Below, one piece after another: positions 48,250 to 56,753 of a stretch of DNA of 64,000 bases (the stretch's first letter is position 1; each line of letters begins with the position of its first letter). The notes under the pieces were generated by a model. That model made no database searches. It was not told where the DNA came from and saw nothing but the letters and a program-made list of their open reading frames with translations. Source of the stretch: Chryseobacterium sp. 6424 (GTDB lineage: Bacteria; Bacteroidota; Bacteroidia; Flavobacteriales; Weeksellaceae); assembly GCF_003692615.1 (NCBI RefSeq), contig NZ_CP023540.1:1860001-1924000 (forward strand), written 5' to 3'. The position numbers and the translations under genes were made by a program.

Positions 48250-49215
48250 ATGAGCACGAAACGACTGTCTTTCGTATGTAAAGAGTACTTTTGCAGCGTG
48301 AAAATCAAAAAAGATTATGGGCTAATATTGGCCATATTAACAGTAGCGATTGTTTGGGGAACAACTTTTCTCGGTATCCGTGTAGCGGTAGAAACCATTG
48401 CGCCCTGGTATGTAGCAGGTATCCGGCAATGTATAGCGGCACTTTTGCTGCTCGGCATCCTGATGTACCGGCAAGAGTTCCGCTGGATAGGCTGGAAAAA
48501 TTTCTTCGTGCAAATCTTATTTTCTGTACTGATGCTGGTGATTGCCAACGGCATGGTAACCGTCGCTGAAGAACAGGTAACCAGCAGTTTGGCCTCATTG
48601 ATCAGTGCGGCTTCCCCACTTGTTGTATTTCTGGGGAGCGTACTTTTGGGTCTTCAAAAATTTACTGTCCGGGCGCTGGCCGGGGTGCTGATGGGTTTTT
48701 GTGGTATTCTGTTAATCTTCCGTGATGGGTTAGAAGACTTGTTGAATCCGGAATACCGATTGGGTATTATTTTTATCTTCATTGCCATCAGTGGCTGGGC
48801 TGCCGGCTCTATATTCACTAAAAAATTGCAACTTCAGAACCAAAACATTTCGCTGAACCTTTTTTATCAGTTTGCCTTCGCAGGGATTTTCCAAACGCTT
48901 TTGGGCTGGTGGATCCATGGGGATTTCGCTACAGAAGACTGGTCTTTTAAGAGTGTATTGGCAACTTTGTATCTGGCTGTGTTCGGTTCGGTAGCGGCAT
49001 ATTTTGCGTTTCATTATGCATTAAAGAAGATTTCGCCTACACAGATTTCTTTGCTTTCTTATGTAAATACCATCATTGCCATCATCCTGGGATGGTGGAT
49101 CCTTGATGAGGAAATTTCGGCTGCTTTTATCGCTGCCGCGGTACTGATTATCGGTGGGGTTTTTATTACCAATTACCAAAAAGGCATGTTCAGGCGGAAG
49201 CGGGCTTCATCATAA
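48250..49215 (+). CDS. EamA/DMT family transporter
   Basis: This integral membrane protein of about 321 residues has ten hydrophobic segments in two EamA repeats (first begins LILAILTVAIVWGTTFLGIR, second near LGIIFIFIAISGWAAGSIF). The end is basic. The substrate is unknown; the family exports amino acids and other metabolites. The start is uncertain: a -7 box TACTTTTG at 48286-48293 falls after the ATG at 48250, so GTG at 48298 (then KIKKDYGL) may be the true start. It is divergent from purE. Confidence 0.88.
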   Translation: MSTKRLSFVCKEYFCSVKIKKDYGLILAILTVAIVWGTTFLGIRVAVETIAPWYVAGIRQCIAALLLLGILMYRQEFRWIGWKNFFVQILFSVLMLVIANGMVTVAEEQVTSSLASLISAASPLVVFLGSVLLGLQKFTVRALAGVLMGFCGILLIFRDGLEDLLNPEYRLGIIFIFIAISGWAAGSIFTKKLQLQNQNISLNLFYQFAFAGIFQTLLGWWIHGDFATEDWSFKSVLATLYLAVFGSVAAYFAFHYALKKISPTQISLLSYVNTIIAIILGWWILDEEISAAFIAAAVLIIGGVFITNYQKGMFRRKRASS

Positions 49216-49219
49216 ACCA

Positions 49220-50326
49220 TTAAGATTTCACCTGTACCAAAGATTTTATCAGGATGAGTTTCCCCATCAGTTCATCGCGTGAATCTGCGAGTACATTGAT
49301 GTGTCCCATTTTTCTGCCAGGCTTCGTCTGTGTTTTCCCATAGAGATGAATGTATGTTTTCGGTAATCTCAAGACTTCTTCAAGACCTTCATACCGTGCT
49401 TTTCCTTCGAAACCATCTGCACCGACTAAATTTAACATGCCTGAAAAGCCAAAAGCATCGGTATCCGCAAGTGGGAGATCTGTTATCACACGGTAAAACT
49501 GCTCGAACTGCGAGTTCGCATTGCCTTCCTGAGACTGATGTCCCGAATTATGTAGGCGTGGCGCAGTTTCGTTCACCCAAACCTTACCTTCGCGGTCGAG
49601 GAACAGCTCGATGGCAAATAACCCGGGCGATTGTGCGGCGGCGGTGAATTTCTTTGTAATCTCAAGGATTTGTTGCTGTACTTCCTGAGAAATCTGCGCT
49701 GGGCAAATATTAAAATCCAACAGGTTAAGCTTGGGATCAGCGACCATTTCTGTCACCGGGAAGGTGCGCGACACCCCCTCTTCATTTACCGCTACGATGA
49801 CCGAAAGCTCTTTATCAATATCCACTAATTTTTCAAGCACGGAAGGCGCGTCCCAAAGGTTTTTAAGATCATCTTGGGTACGGATCACCTGTACGCCTTT
49901 CCCATCGTAACCACCGGTATTCAACTTCTGAACGAATGGCAGCGGGAAACTGGCTTCTTCCCTATTTTGAATGATTTGAAAATCCGGACTGGGGATTTGG
50001 TGCTGAAGATAGAATGCTTTCTGAAGAATTTTTTGCTGAATTATTCGGATAATGGAAGGATCTGGGATTACTTTTACACCTTTTTTCTGCAAATCTGCAA
50101 GTGCATCGGTATTTACATGCTCAATCTCGATGGTCACCACGTCTTTGCCTTGCCCGAAATCCATCACTGTCTGATAGTCGCTGAAGGAACCTTGCGTAAG
50201 ATTTGAGATGGCGCTGCATGGCGCATCAGCCTGCGGATCAAGGGTGTACCATTCGTCATCATACTTCAGGGCTTCCTGAATGAGCATCCGGCCCAATTGG
50301 CCACCACCGAGAATTCCTATTTTCAT
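49220..50326 (-). CDS. purK: N5-carboxyaminoimidazole ribonucleotide synthase
   Basis: This ATP-grasp enzyme of 368 residues makes N5-CAIR from AIR, bicarbonate and ATP, just before PurE. The start GILGGGQLGRML is characteristic, followed by FVQKLNTGGYDGKGVQ and the metal-site block VWVNETAPRLHNSGH, typical of PurK. It is convergent with the EamA gene, with only four bases between the stops. Confidence 0.96.
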   Translation of the reverse strand: MKIGILGGGQLGRMLIQEALKYDDEWYTLDPQADAPCSAISNLTQGSFSDYQTVMDFGQGKDVVTIEIEHVNTDALADLQKKGVKVIPDPSIIRIIQQKILQKAFYLQHQIPSPDFQIIQNREEASFPLPFVQKLNTGGYDGKGVQVIRTQDDLKNLWDAPSVLEKLVDIDKELSVIVAVNEEGVSRTFPVTEMVADPKLNLLDFNICPAQISQEVQQQILEITKKFTAAAQSPGLFAIELFLDREGKVWVNETAPRLHNSGHQSQEGNANSQFEQFYRVITDLPLADTDAFGFSGMLNLVGADGFEGKARYEGLEEVLRLPKTYIHLYGKTQTKPGRKMGHINVLADSRDELMGKLILIKSLVQVKS

Positions 50327-50486
50327 GGTAAAATATTTGCGCGGTTTTTGAATAGTTTAAAATCCTTATCGCCGCAAAAATACAAAAGCTATACATGAAA
50401 TAATAAAAACTGCGCGGTTATTTAAATATTTAATGGAGAACGGCTGTTGCCACGTTTTTTTATTTTTACTTTGTATGAAATAAACT

Positions 50487-51563
50487 ATGGAGGTCTTAAT
50501 TATCATTCTTTCTACGTTGCTGATCTTGCTCAGCATTCTGCCGCTATCGAAGAACCAGCACTGGGTATTCCGCGTACCGGAATTCATGAAACTGCAGATT
50601 TTCATTTTGCAGGTTCCGGCACTTATTCTCTGCAGTATTTTCATGGAGCGTACCGTTTGGTTTTGGGTATTGAATGTCTCTCAGCTTTTCCTGGCGGCTT
50701 ATCATCTATACATCCTCATCAGATACACTACCTTTTATCGGAAAAAATACATTTCTGACGCAGCGACACGATCAGAAACCATTAAAATCATCTCCGCGAA
50801 CGTATATCAGTTCAATACCGATTACCAAAAATTCCATCAGTTGATCCACAGGCACCGCCCCGACATCTTCATCACCATGGAAAGCAACGCGGCATGGGAA
50901 CACGCCAACCGGCCGCTCGAAAAAGAGTATCCTTACACAAAAAAAATGACGCTCGAGAATACGTACGGGATGCACTTCTATTCTAAAATACCATTTACCA
51001 AGGCCAAATTCCATTTCTTCGTGGCAGATGACGTCCCGAGTATCGAAGTTCATTTTGAAACAAAGACCGGGGAGCACTACATTGTTTACGGAGTACATCC
51101 GCCGCCGCCAAGTCCAACGGAAGAAACCACGTCTAAAGAACGCGACGGCGATCTGCTGTCACTGGCAAAAAAAATCAAGAAACAGCAATTGCCGTGTTTG
51201 GTTATAGGGGATTTCAATACCGTAGCGTGGTCGGATACCTCTATCCTGTTCCGTAAAACGAGTGAACTGATTGATGCCCGCCTTGGAAGAGGGATTTTGG
51301 CGACATTTCATGCCAGATATTGGTTTTTCCGTGTGCCGCTTGACCTATTGTTTCACAGTCCTGAAATCTTTATCAGCGAATTGAAGACGCTCGAAAATTT
51401 TGGTTCAGACCACTTCCCTATTTTGTGTGAATTCAGCATTAACAGTGAAGATCCACAACAGGCTAAGGATATTAAGACGACAGACAACGAAGATATGGAG
51501 GAGGTAAATAAACTGATTGAAGAAGGTAAAGCTGAAGAAAGCGACAACCGTACAAGTAAATAA
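50487..51563 (+). CDS. Endonuclease/exonuclease/phosphatase family protein, membrane-anchored
   Basis: This 358-residue protein begins with two or three membrane segments (about 2-22, 32-50 and 55-75). An EEP hydrolase domain follows: IISANVYQFNT near 98, DIFITMESNAAW, VIGDFNTVAWSD with the catalytic Asp-x-Asn, and GSDHFPILCEF with the final His. The active site faces the periplasm if the topology is right. Members cut phosphodiester bonds in nucleic acids or lipids. The last 40 residues are acidic and probably unstructured. Confidence 0.88.
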   Translation: MEVLIIILSTLLILLSILPLSKNQHWVFRVPEFMKLQIFILQVPALILCSIFMERTVWFWVLNVSQLFLAAYHLYILIRYTTFYRKKYISDAATRSETIKIISANVYQFNTDYQKFHQLIHRHRPDIFITMESNAAWEHANRPLEKEYPYTKKMTLENTYGMHFYSKIPFTKAKFHFFVADDVPSIEVHFETKTGEHYIVYGVHPPPPSPTEETTSKERDGDLLSLAKKIKKQQLPCLVIGDFNTVAWSDTSILFRKTSELIDARLGRGILATFHARYWFFRVPLDLLFHSPEIFISELKTLENFGSDHFPILCEFSINSEDPQQAKDIKTTDNEDMEEVNKLIEEGKAEESDNRTSK

Positions 51564-51565
51564 TC

Positions 51566-52114
51566 TTACAGTTTAGACAGCTTGAAATAGCCTACATGTA
51601 TTGGGTTGGGGGCGACTTCTGGAACCGGGCGAAGAACAATTGAATATTTCGACCGCATAGCTGCGGGTAAAACATCTTCCACCCGAAAAACATCATCCAC
51701 ATCTACCCCATATTTATCGTCGATATGGCTTACAGCACCTTTAAACCCCATTGTTTTGTAGAAATCGGTCTGTTTTGCCTGCTTTACGGCGGTTGCCATA
51801 TCATTTGCTACACATAAGTGCTGCTGATGAAACTCCTGGAAAACCCCTGGTTTATAACCACCTAAGCTGAAGAAAAACAATTGCGGACCGTGCTTTACTT
51901 CCGTTTTGTTCATAATACTTACCTGATGGCCCTGTACGTAATTAACCTCCTGATAACCATCAATATGAATATCACCGCCAGCCTCTGGCCAAAACGACTT
52001 TATCGCAGGAACCAAATCACGAATTTCTTCCGCAATACCAAAGAAAACATCGTGCTGCTCCGTGTGTCGGCCTTTGGGTGTCGCTCCGAGTAAAATATAA
52101 AAGAGTTTCGGCAT
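51566..52114 (-). CDS. DUF1543 domain protein
   Basis: This 182-residue protein has the DUF1543 pattern in two halves: KLFYILLGATPKGRHTEQHDVFFGIA with the G..P.GR..EQHDVFFGI motif, and later KTEVKHGPQLFFFSLGGYKPG followed by FQEFHQQHLCVAND. The function of the family is not known to me. It lies 18 bases after isochorismate synthase on the same strand, so it may be co-transcribed, and it converges with the EEP gene. Confidence 0.85.
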   Translation of the reverse strand: MPKLFYILLGATPKGRHTEQHDVFFGIAEEIRDLVPAIKSFWPEAGGDIHIDGYQEVNYVQGHQVSIMNKTEVKHGPQLFFFSLGGYKPGVFQEFHQQHLCVANDMATAVKQAKQTDFYKTMGFKGAVSHIDDKYGVDVDDVFRVEDVLPAAMRSKYSIVLRPVPEVAPNPIHVGYFKLSKL

Positions 52115-52131
52115 TTCTTAAATCATTTGGT

Positions 52132-53103
52132 TTAAACGAAAATCATGTTATTGAAAACTGCTTGTGCCTTAAGTTCTGTTTCCTGCCACTCTTTGGCAGG
52201 ATCACTGTCTGTGGTGATGCCGCCGCCCACGTATAACAAAGCTGCATTTCTGTAAATTTCCGCGCAACGTAGGTTTACAAAATAATGTACCTGACCGTTA
52301 CCTTCGATGCGGATATATCCTGCGTATAACTTTCGTGGATGCGCTTCAAAATGTTCGATGGCAGACATGCACAATTCCTTCGGTATGCCACAAACCGCCG
52401 GAGTCGGGTGCAATTCGGCAATCAGCTGCTCAAGATACTGTGGGGAAAGCTGTGCTTTGAAATCTGTACGTAGATGCTTGATATTCCCTGAAGGGTGGTC
52501 GTATGTTTCAGATTTACGGACGTTGGTGGCATTTTTTTCGAGAATTTGGAAGATAAAGTCGGTTACAGGGTTCTGCTCTTCAATTTCCTTGCTGCCCCAT
52601 TCTTCGTTTAGCGGAAGCGTACCTGCGAGCGCCATGGTTTCAAACAACCCATTTTTTGGGGTAAACTTTCCTAAGAGTTCGGAAAAAGCGCCTATCCAGC
52701 ATTTTTCATCTTTAATAAAAAGATAAACCAGGGCATTTGGATAGGTATTGCAAAGTTCTAAAAAAGTGTGTGTCAGGTTTAATTTTCTGTCAAACGCTAT
52801 TTTTTTCCTGCGCGAGAAGACCAATTTCGGCAAATTGTTTTCCTTTAGAAATGAGATAATCTGTGTAAGTTTCTCATGATACACCGCCTCCGTTTCTTCG
52901 GTAAAACCATGAAGTTCCGTATAAATCTCATCGCTATACAACGGGTTTCCCCGCAGTTCGTCCACAGAAATCGGCCGAAGCGCTCCCTTAAAATCCACTG
53001 AGGATTTTCCTTCAAATGAAACAAAAGAAACCGTCTCATCACCCATGTCTTCGTGTAAGGAAAGGTAGTTTTCTGCAAACGGAAACTTTAAATACAGGGC
53101 CAT
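52132..53103 (-). CDS. menF: Isochorismate synthase (chorismate-binding family)
   Basis: This 323-residue enzyme converts chorismate to isochorismate at the start of menaquinone synthesis. Catalytic-domain motifs are KLVFSRRKKIAF, the MALAGTLPLNEEWGSKEIEEQ block with the Glu general acid, HLRTDFKAQLS, HPTPAVCGIPKE and YAGYIRIEGNG. It is short at the N-terminus, as in other Bacteroidetes. The hotdog thioesterase gene is three bases before it, which fits a menaquinone operon; a siderophore role for the pair is less likely. Confidence 0.85.
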   Translation of the reverse strand: MALYLKFPFAENYLSLHEDMGDETVSFVSFEGKSSVDFKGALRPISVDELRGNPLYSDEIYTELHGFTEETEAVYHEKLTQIISFLKENNLPKLVFSRRKKIAFDRKLNLTHTFLELCNTYPNALVYLFIKDEKCWIGAFSELLGKFTPKNGLFETMALAGTLPLNEEWGSKEIEEQNPVTDFIFQILEKNATNVRKSETYDHPSGNIKHLRTDFKAQLSPQYLEQLIAELHPTPAVCGIPKELCMSAIEHFEAHPRKLYAGYIRIEGNGQVHYFVNLRCAEIYRNAALLYVGGGITTDSDPAKEWQETELKAQAVFNNMIFV

Positions 53104-53106
53104 TCT

Positions 53107-53529
53107 TTAGCGTGGAATAATGTTGTTGGTCATGGTCGTATGGTTAATCAGGCTGCCTTTTTCATCGCGGATTTCGATTTCGGATACATGCATGGTATTT
53201 CCTTTTCGGATGAAGCGCGCGGTACCGGTAACAACGCCGTCTTTCTTGCTACGCAGGTGATTAGAGTTGATATTGGTGCCCACGGGCGCGTATTTTTCGG
53301 TATCCACATGCAGTACCGATAGGCAGGAGCCGAGCGTTTCGGCCAAGACGCAACTGGCGCCACCGTGCAGGATCCCGTAGGGCTGATGCACTTTTGGCGT
53401 TACCGGCATTGTGGCTGACAGGGAGTCTTCTGTTACATCAGTAAAAACAATATCCAGGGTTTTCCCAAGGTTTTCGCCACCCCAGTTATTCAGTCTGTCG
53501 AGGATTTCTTTTTTCTTGCTGTCGTTCAT
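53107..53529 (-). CDS. Hotdog-fold thioesterase (PaaI/MenI type)
   Basis: The start at 53529 (MNDSKKKEILDRLNNW) lies five bases after the acyltransferase stop. The 140-residue protein has the hotdog pattern with HQPYGILHGGASCVLAETLGS, where the HGG and Glu form the active site. Next to isochorismate synthase it may act as the DHNA-CoA thioesterase (MenI) of menaquinone synthesis. That is inferred from the neighbour. Confidence 0.88.
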   Translation of the reverse strand: MNDSKKKEILDRLNNWGGENLGKTLDIVFTDVTEDSLSATMPVTPKVHQPYGILHGGASCVLAETLGSCLSVLHVDTEKYAPVGTNINSNHLRSKKDGVVTGTARFIRKGNTMHVSEIEIRDEKGSLINHTTMTNNIIPR

Positions 53530-53534
53530 CGTCG

Positions 53535-54101
53535 TTAGTAGATTTTCGGGTTCCATTTTTCAGGATATTTGGGGGTGATTTTCCGGTAGTATTCTTCCAT
53601 TTCGCGCATGATGTCTTCGTAAGTGCGGGTTTCGAGATCTTCCACTGAAATTTTATACCCCAAGTAAATGATTTTATCCTTGAAGTCACCTGCGGCTACT
53701 ACAATCGGTACTTTGGCAGCCAGCGCCATGTGATAAAATCCTTTGCGCCATTTGGGTACCCGACTTCGGGTGCCTTCGGGTGTAATCACAAGGCTGAAGT
53801 CTTCTTTTTTAAATTCGTCAACCACAAAATTCACCAGATCATTCTTTTGTGAACGGTCGATACCAATGCCGCCCAGCGCTTTCACTACGGGGCCGTACCA
53901 TGCTTTGGTATGCTGATCTTTAATAATGATTTTCAAAGGTTTATCAAGCGCCCAGTAAGCAAGGTTGCCCAGCAGATATTCTGCATTAGAGGTGTGTGGC
54001 GCGACTACGAGTATACAACGGTTAAGGGTTTGGGCATCGCCTTCAAGCACTATACGCCAACCCACTATTTTAAGCAGGAGTTTTCCTATCAGTTTCTTCA
54101 T
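53535..54101 (-). CDS. 1-acyl-glycerol-3-phosphate acyltransferase family protein (PlsC-like)
   Basis: The start at 54101 (MKKLIGKLLLKIVGWRIV) is the usual family start. The 188-residue membrane-associated protein has the first motif as APHTSNAEYLLG and the third as ITPEGTRSRVPKWRKGFY. In most members the first motif is HXXXXD; here the acidic residue is Glu (His-Thr-Ser-Asn-Ala-Glu). The rest of the site looks intact. It acylates lysophosphatidate or a related lipid. It heads the hotdog/menF/DUF1543 run on the minus strand. Confidence 0.85.
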   Translation of the reverse strand: MKKLIGKLLLKIVGWRIVLEGDAQTLNRCILVVAPHTSNAEYLLGNLAYWALDKPLKIIIKDQHTKAWYGPVVKALGGIGIDRSQKNDLVNFVVDEFKKEDFSLVITPEGTRSRVPKWRKGFYHMALAAKVPIVVAAGDFKDKIIYLGYKISVEDLETRTYEDIMREMEEYYRKITPKYPEKWNPKIY

Positions 54102-54457
54102 GGTAAAATAAGTTGTGCGTTGGGAATGTGTAAACCCGCCGCGGCTTATGTAAGTTTTAAACAAAAAAGTATAACCAAAGAATGGTTATACCTACAAATA
54201 TATTGATTATTAATCCTAACTTAAAATAAAGTGCTGACGAAATCGACGATTTTAATTGCGATTTCTAAGACAAATTGTACCATGGTTATTGTTTTTTTGA
54301 AGTTGGTATGAAGCAGGTTAAAAATTAACACCACGAAATTAATAAATAAATTACTGGTTTACAATTTATAATGTTAATTTTTAGCTAATTATTTAAGAGA
54401 TGAACAGGCACAGGGCAAATACCGTGTTTTCACCTTGCCCCGGCCCGCACACTCTCA
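54102..54457. other. 356-base intergenic region
   Basis: No gene is supported. It holds a terminator hairpin at 54169-54191 for leftward transcripts and is otherwise A/T-rich with no repeat that I could find. Confidence 0.5.
54169..54191 (-). terminator. Terminator after PspC gene
   Basis: GTATAACCA and TGGTTATAC form a perfect nine-base-pair stem with loop of five; read leftward it is followed by TTTTTTG. Confidence 0.75.
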
Positions 54458-56161
54458 TTACTTAGTTTTGATGGAAATCTCGTTTTTGCCGTTTTTAATG
54501 GAGATGTCTACATTCTCCATATTACGCATGTTCAATTTCATGGAGTCGATGATTTTGTCTGCGGCGGCTTTCGGCATTTTTTTACCGTTGATGATCACGC
54601 TGTCTTTATCATTAGAATTATACTGGATTGTTGAACCATTGATCTTGATCTTGTTCTTTTCGATAACCACCCCGTGTTGATTGTCATCCTGATCATCATC
54701 ATCGCCATCACCATCCAGGTCACCGTTAAGGTTCAGATTATTTTCCTTCACCTTGAAAACCTTTGTGTTCATCGGTATTACGAGTTCATAATTCACGCTA
54801 TAATCACGAAAACGGTGTTCATAAGGGTATTTTACGAAATTGGGCAGTAATATTCTGTTGTCCTGCACTTCTACCGGCGCATTTAGCTGGATTGGGACGT
54901 TGTATCCCTTACCTTCTTTTTTGATGATTAGATAAGGTGCCTTTGCATCAGCACTTCTAGAAACATCTACGTAAGGATAATCTTCTTCAAACACCGATTT
55001 TTTGTCGGAATAAATATCATCGTCATAGGCGGTGAAGTTCTGGGGAATCGCAATCTGCTTCACGTCAATATATAAACTGTCGGAAGTGGTATTGATGGCT
55101 ACATTTTCGGTATCTTCCTTATATCCTTTATAAATCATGTCTTTCTTTGCCATATTAATTCCGAAATAGGTCGCGAAACCAATAAGAATTACAAACAGTG
55201 CTCCCAATACGTAGCCTACATTACGGAGTTGGGTCTTGGGCGAGATCAGTTTAATGGAAATAAGACTGAATAAAATCGCAGGAATTAAAGTCCCAATCAG
55301 CATCATGGCATATAAAACATTGCTGAGGCCATCATCCGCAAACATGAAATTAAACTCATTCATCCCAGGGAAATCTGGGGTACCAAAAATCCCAAAAACA
55401 AAGAAGGTCCCAATGATACAGCCTAAAGCCATCAGACCGAAAATACCGCCCAGCGCATACCGGATGACATTCCACAATCCGCTGCCCGCTGTGCTTATAT
55501 AAGGTTTGTTTTCCTGATAAAGTTCGCCTACACGTTGGGTAGATTCGTTCGCGAATTGTACCAATTTATTCGACTCGTTCTTTAGATTATCGAAATTCAT
55601 GGGTTTTCCCTTCATTTTCAAAAAATCCGTGGCGGTTTCTGCTTTGGGTAATACAATCCACAGAATCACGTAGATGATGATGATCAGCGTGGTTGAAATA
55701 GCAGCCGTGAAAATCCCTAGAATGGCAATGGCTAACCAAATGGCGCGCATAGCGCTCACGTCAACCCCCGCATAATGCGCCAAACCTGCACAAACGCCGG
55801 CAATTTTTTGTTTCTCCGGATCGCGGAATAATTGTTTGGTACCGGTAAAGTTGCCTGAAGAAGTGCCTTTCCGCGAGGATTTTTCAGAGAAATAAGCCTC
55901 TTCCTGTTCTTCAATCTGTTCTGGTTTTCCGATCTGGGCAATCACTTTTTCCACATCGGCATCATTTATCACTTCTCGTTTTCCGAGGGCATCCTTAAAG
56001 ATTTCTACCATTCGGATTTCGATGTCGTGCATCACCTCATCAGCTTCAGCCGCATCCAGTGAACTGCGCAGCGCGGCGAGGTAATCGCTGAGTTTGATAT
56101 AGGCATGTTCCTCAATCGTAAAAGAGAAACCTGCGAGTCCTATTGAGAGTGTTTTGTTCAT
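54458..56161 (-). CDS. PspC domain membrane protein
   Basis: The start at 56161 (MNKTLSIGLAGFSFTIEEHA) follows the PadR gene by four bases. The 567-residue protein has an N-terminal helical domain (LSDYLAALRSSLDAAEADEVM ...), a PspC domain near 110-175 (KQLFRDPEKQKIAGVCAGLAHY, then one or two membrane segments), more membrane segments at about 230-350, and a C-terminal beta-rich domain with DGDGDDDDQDDN acid stretch. PspC proteins sense envelope stress. The pair with PadR suggests the regulator controls it. Confidence 0.88.
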   Translation of the reverse strand: MNKTLSIGLAGFSFTIEEHAYIKLSDYLAALRSSLDAAEADEVMHDIEIRMVEIFKDALGKREVINDADVEKVIAQIGKPEQIEEQEEAYFSEKSSRKGTSSGNFTGTKQLFRDPEKQKIAGVCAGLAHYAGVDVSAMRAIWLAIAILGIFTAAISTTLIIIIYVILWIVLPKAETATDFLKMKGKPMNFDNLKNESNKLVQFANESTQRVGELYQENKPYISTAGSGLWNVIRYALGGIFGLMALGCIIGTFFVFGIFGTPDFPGMNEFNFMFADDGLSNVLYAMMLIGTLIPAILFSLISIKLISPKTQLRNVGYVLGALFVILIGFATYFGINMAKKDMIYKGYKEDTENVAINTTSDSLYIDVKQIAIPQNFTAYDDDIYSDKKSVFEEDYPYVDVSRSADAKAPYLIIKKEGKGYNVPIQLNAPVEVQDNRILLPNFVKYPYEHRFRDYSVNYELVIPMNTKVFKVKENNLNLNGDLDGDGDDDDQDDNQHGVVIEKNKIKINGSTIQYNSNDKDSVIINGKKMPKAAADKIIDSMKLNMRNMENVDISIKNGKNEISIKTK

Positions 56162-56165
56162 GGTT

Positions 56166-56537
56166 TTAAGATTTAGGTTCAAACGAGTTTTGAGGTTCGC
56201 CGGAAAGGTTATTGGTTTTGGTGATTTGGTTTACAGAGTCGGTAAGTTCTTGCCAGGTATTCTGCAGTTCTGCCAGAAAAAGTTTTCCTTTATCGGTGAT
56301 CTGGTAATACTTTCTTGGTGGTCCTCCGGTAGATTCTTCCCATCTGTAGGAAAGAAATTCGCCGTTTTTCAGTCTTGTGAGCAGTGGGTACAAGGTACCT
56401 TCCACTACATCTAGTCTTCCTTTTCTAAGCTCATCAATGAGGTCAGAGACGTACATCTCTCTCCTATCGATAAGGCTTAGGATACAGAATTCCAGAATTC
56501 CTTTACGCATTTGCGCTTTGGTGTTTTCTGTGTTCAT
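56166..56537 (-). CDS. PadR family transcriptional regulator
   Basis: This 123-residue winged-helix protein has ILEFCILSLIDRREMYVSDLI, then RLDVVEGTLYPLLTRLKNGEFL with the conserved TLYPLL.RL core, and SYRWEESTGGPPRKYYQITDKG, the PadR wing. It is the first gene of a pair with the PspC protein and is expected to repress it. A consensus promoter and a short palindrome lie upstream. Confidence 0.93.
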   Translation of the reverse strand: MNTENTKAQMRKGILEFCILSLIDRREMYVSDLIDELRKGRLDVVEGTLYPLLTRLKNGEFLSYRWEESTGGPPRKYYQITDKGKLFLAELQNTWQELTDSVNQITKTNNLSGEPQNSFEPKS

Positions 56538-56595
56538 ATTGTGGTTATTAATTGGTGATGTCTTCGCTGTAAAACTTTTACTTTATCCTACAATG

Positions 56596-56630
56596 CAAAG
56601 ATATATATTTATTTTAGTATTATGCAATAC
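56596..56630 (-). promoter_or_regulatory. PadR promoter (TTG-N21-TATCTTTG) with overlapping palindrome
   Basis: On the minus strand TTG (56627-56625) and TATCTTTG (56603-56596) are 21 bases apart. The palindrome GTATTATGCAATAC (56617-56630) overlaps the -33 element and is a candidate operator for autoregulation. Confidence 0.6.
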
Positions 56631-56753
56631 AAAGTAGTAAATTTTTAAAAAAAAATATTAAGAATGAAGTGTATACGCGATCCACAAAGTGCTGAAAGAC
56701 CTTGAAGGAACTATTTCAGCGTAAAAATGTAACTTTAACATAAATAAATCCAG

